Part shown: positions 5,567 to 5,669 of the stretch, one piece after another
How the letters are laid out: each line of letters opens with the position of its first letter
How positions within the stretch are numbered: the stretch's first letter is position 1
NCBI GenBank assembly: GCA_020853835.1
Contig: JADYYC010000019.1
Span: 1-5,669, forward strand
Direction: 5' to 3'
Length of the DNA stretch: 5,669 nucleotides
Origin: Anaerolineales bacterium
GTDB lineage: Bacteria; Chloroflexota; Anaerolineae; Anaerolineales; UBA4823
The notes under the pieces: generated by a model
Database searches by the model: none
The model's input: the letters and a program-made list of their open reading frames with translations, nothing else
What the model was told of the DNA's origin: nothing
Translations under genes and position numbers: made by a program

Positions 5567-5669
5567 ATGATGCGATTTGATCGGTTCACCGAGCGCGCTC
5601 AAGAAGCCGCTCAGCGCGCAGCCGAGATCATCCAGCGTTATGGACATAACCAGATTGATACCGAACATA
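5567..5669 (+). CDS. ClpB/ClpC-type AAA+ ATPase, N-terminal fragment (3' partial)
   Basis: The frame is open to the right edge. The 34 visible codons read MMRFDRFTERAQEAAQRAAE then IIQRYGHNQIDTEH, which is the first helix pair of the Clp N-terminal repeat domain. The pattern F-T-E-R-A-x-E-A, G-H-N-x-I and T-E-H is diagnostic of Hsp100 chaperone/unfoldase subunits. ClpC partners with ClpP for degradation, while ClpB disaggregates proteins with DnaK. The -T-E-H ending leans towards ClpC and the Q-I-D part is closer to ClpB. The fragment holds no ATPase motif or ClpP-docking loop that could decide. It has its own extended -10 promoter and a strong Shine-Dalgarno. It is divergent from the SIMPL gene across a 511-bp intergenic region. 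Confidence 0.88.
   Translation, partial: MMRFDRFTERAQEAAQRAAEIIQRYGHNQIDTEH

Noticed and set aside
5486..5668. 60-residue minus-strand ORF overlapping the Clp start
   Set aside because: It is antisense to an unambiguous Clp N-terminal domain and its Shine-Dalgarno.

Overview
The window looks like chromosomal DNA from a GC-rich bacterium. I favour Chloroflexota (Anaerolineae-like). The grounds are the DUF92, bacterial-PH and SIMPL protein types, the flavin/F420-type (LLM) oxidoreductase, and a Clp ATPase N-terminus that resembles Chloroflexota sequences as I remember them. This is inference from remembered family resemblance, not a search. I see no phage, transposase, CRISPR, tRNA or rRNA.

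Layout. (1) Positions 1-2471, plus strand: the 3' part of a YbaK/EbsC-type aminoacyl-tRNA editing gene (its true start lies left of the window), an LLM-class flavin-dependent oxidoreductase joined to it by a 4-bp ATGA overlap, and then moaA (GTP 3',8-cyclase) 43 bp further on. These three are probably co-transcribed. (2) Positions 2472-2503: a 32-bp convergent junction with no recognisable terminator. (3) Positions 2504-5055, minus strand, read right to left: a SIMPL/DUF541 lipoprotein, a five-helix membrane protein with a PH-like soluble region, and a DUF92 membrane protein of the family that includes plant phytyl-phosphate kinase. All three are envelope proteins with short gaps (26 and 72 bp). 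(4) Positions 5056-5566: a 511-bp intergenic region between the divergent SIMPL and Clp genes. It holds a small inverted repeat in the SIMPL leader, a multi-hairpin element resembling the dispersed extragenic repeats of some bacterial genomes, and an extended -10 promoter followed by a leader of about 140 nt. (5) Position 5567 to the right edge: the first 34 codons of a ClpB/ClpC-type AAA+ ATPase.

The genes are mostly housekeeping: tRNA proofreading, molybdenum cofactor synthesis, envelope maintenance and proteostasis. I found no convincing new multi-gene system. The parts worth a second look are non-coding: a helically phased TGYGGG array upstream of the DUF92 gene, a probably leaderless start for the PH-like gene, and the extragenic repeat element.
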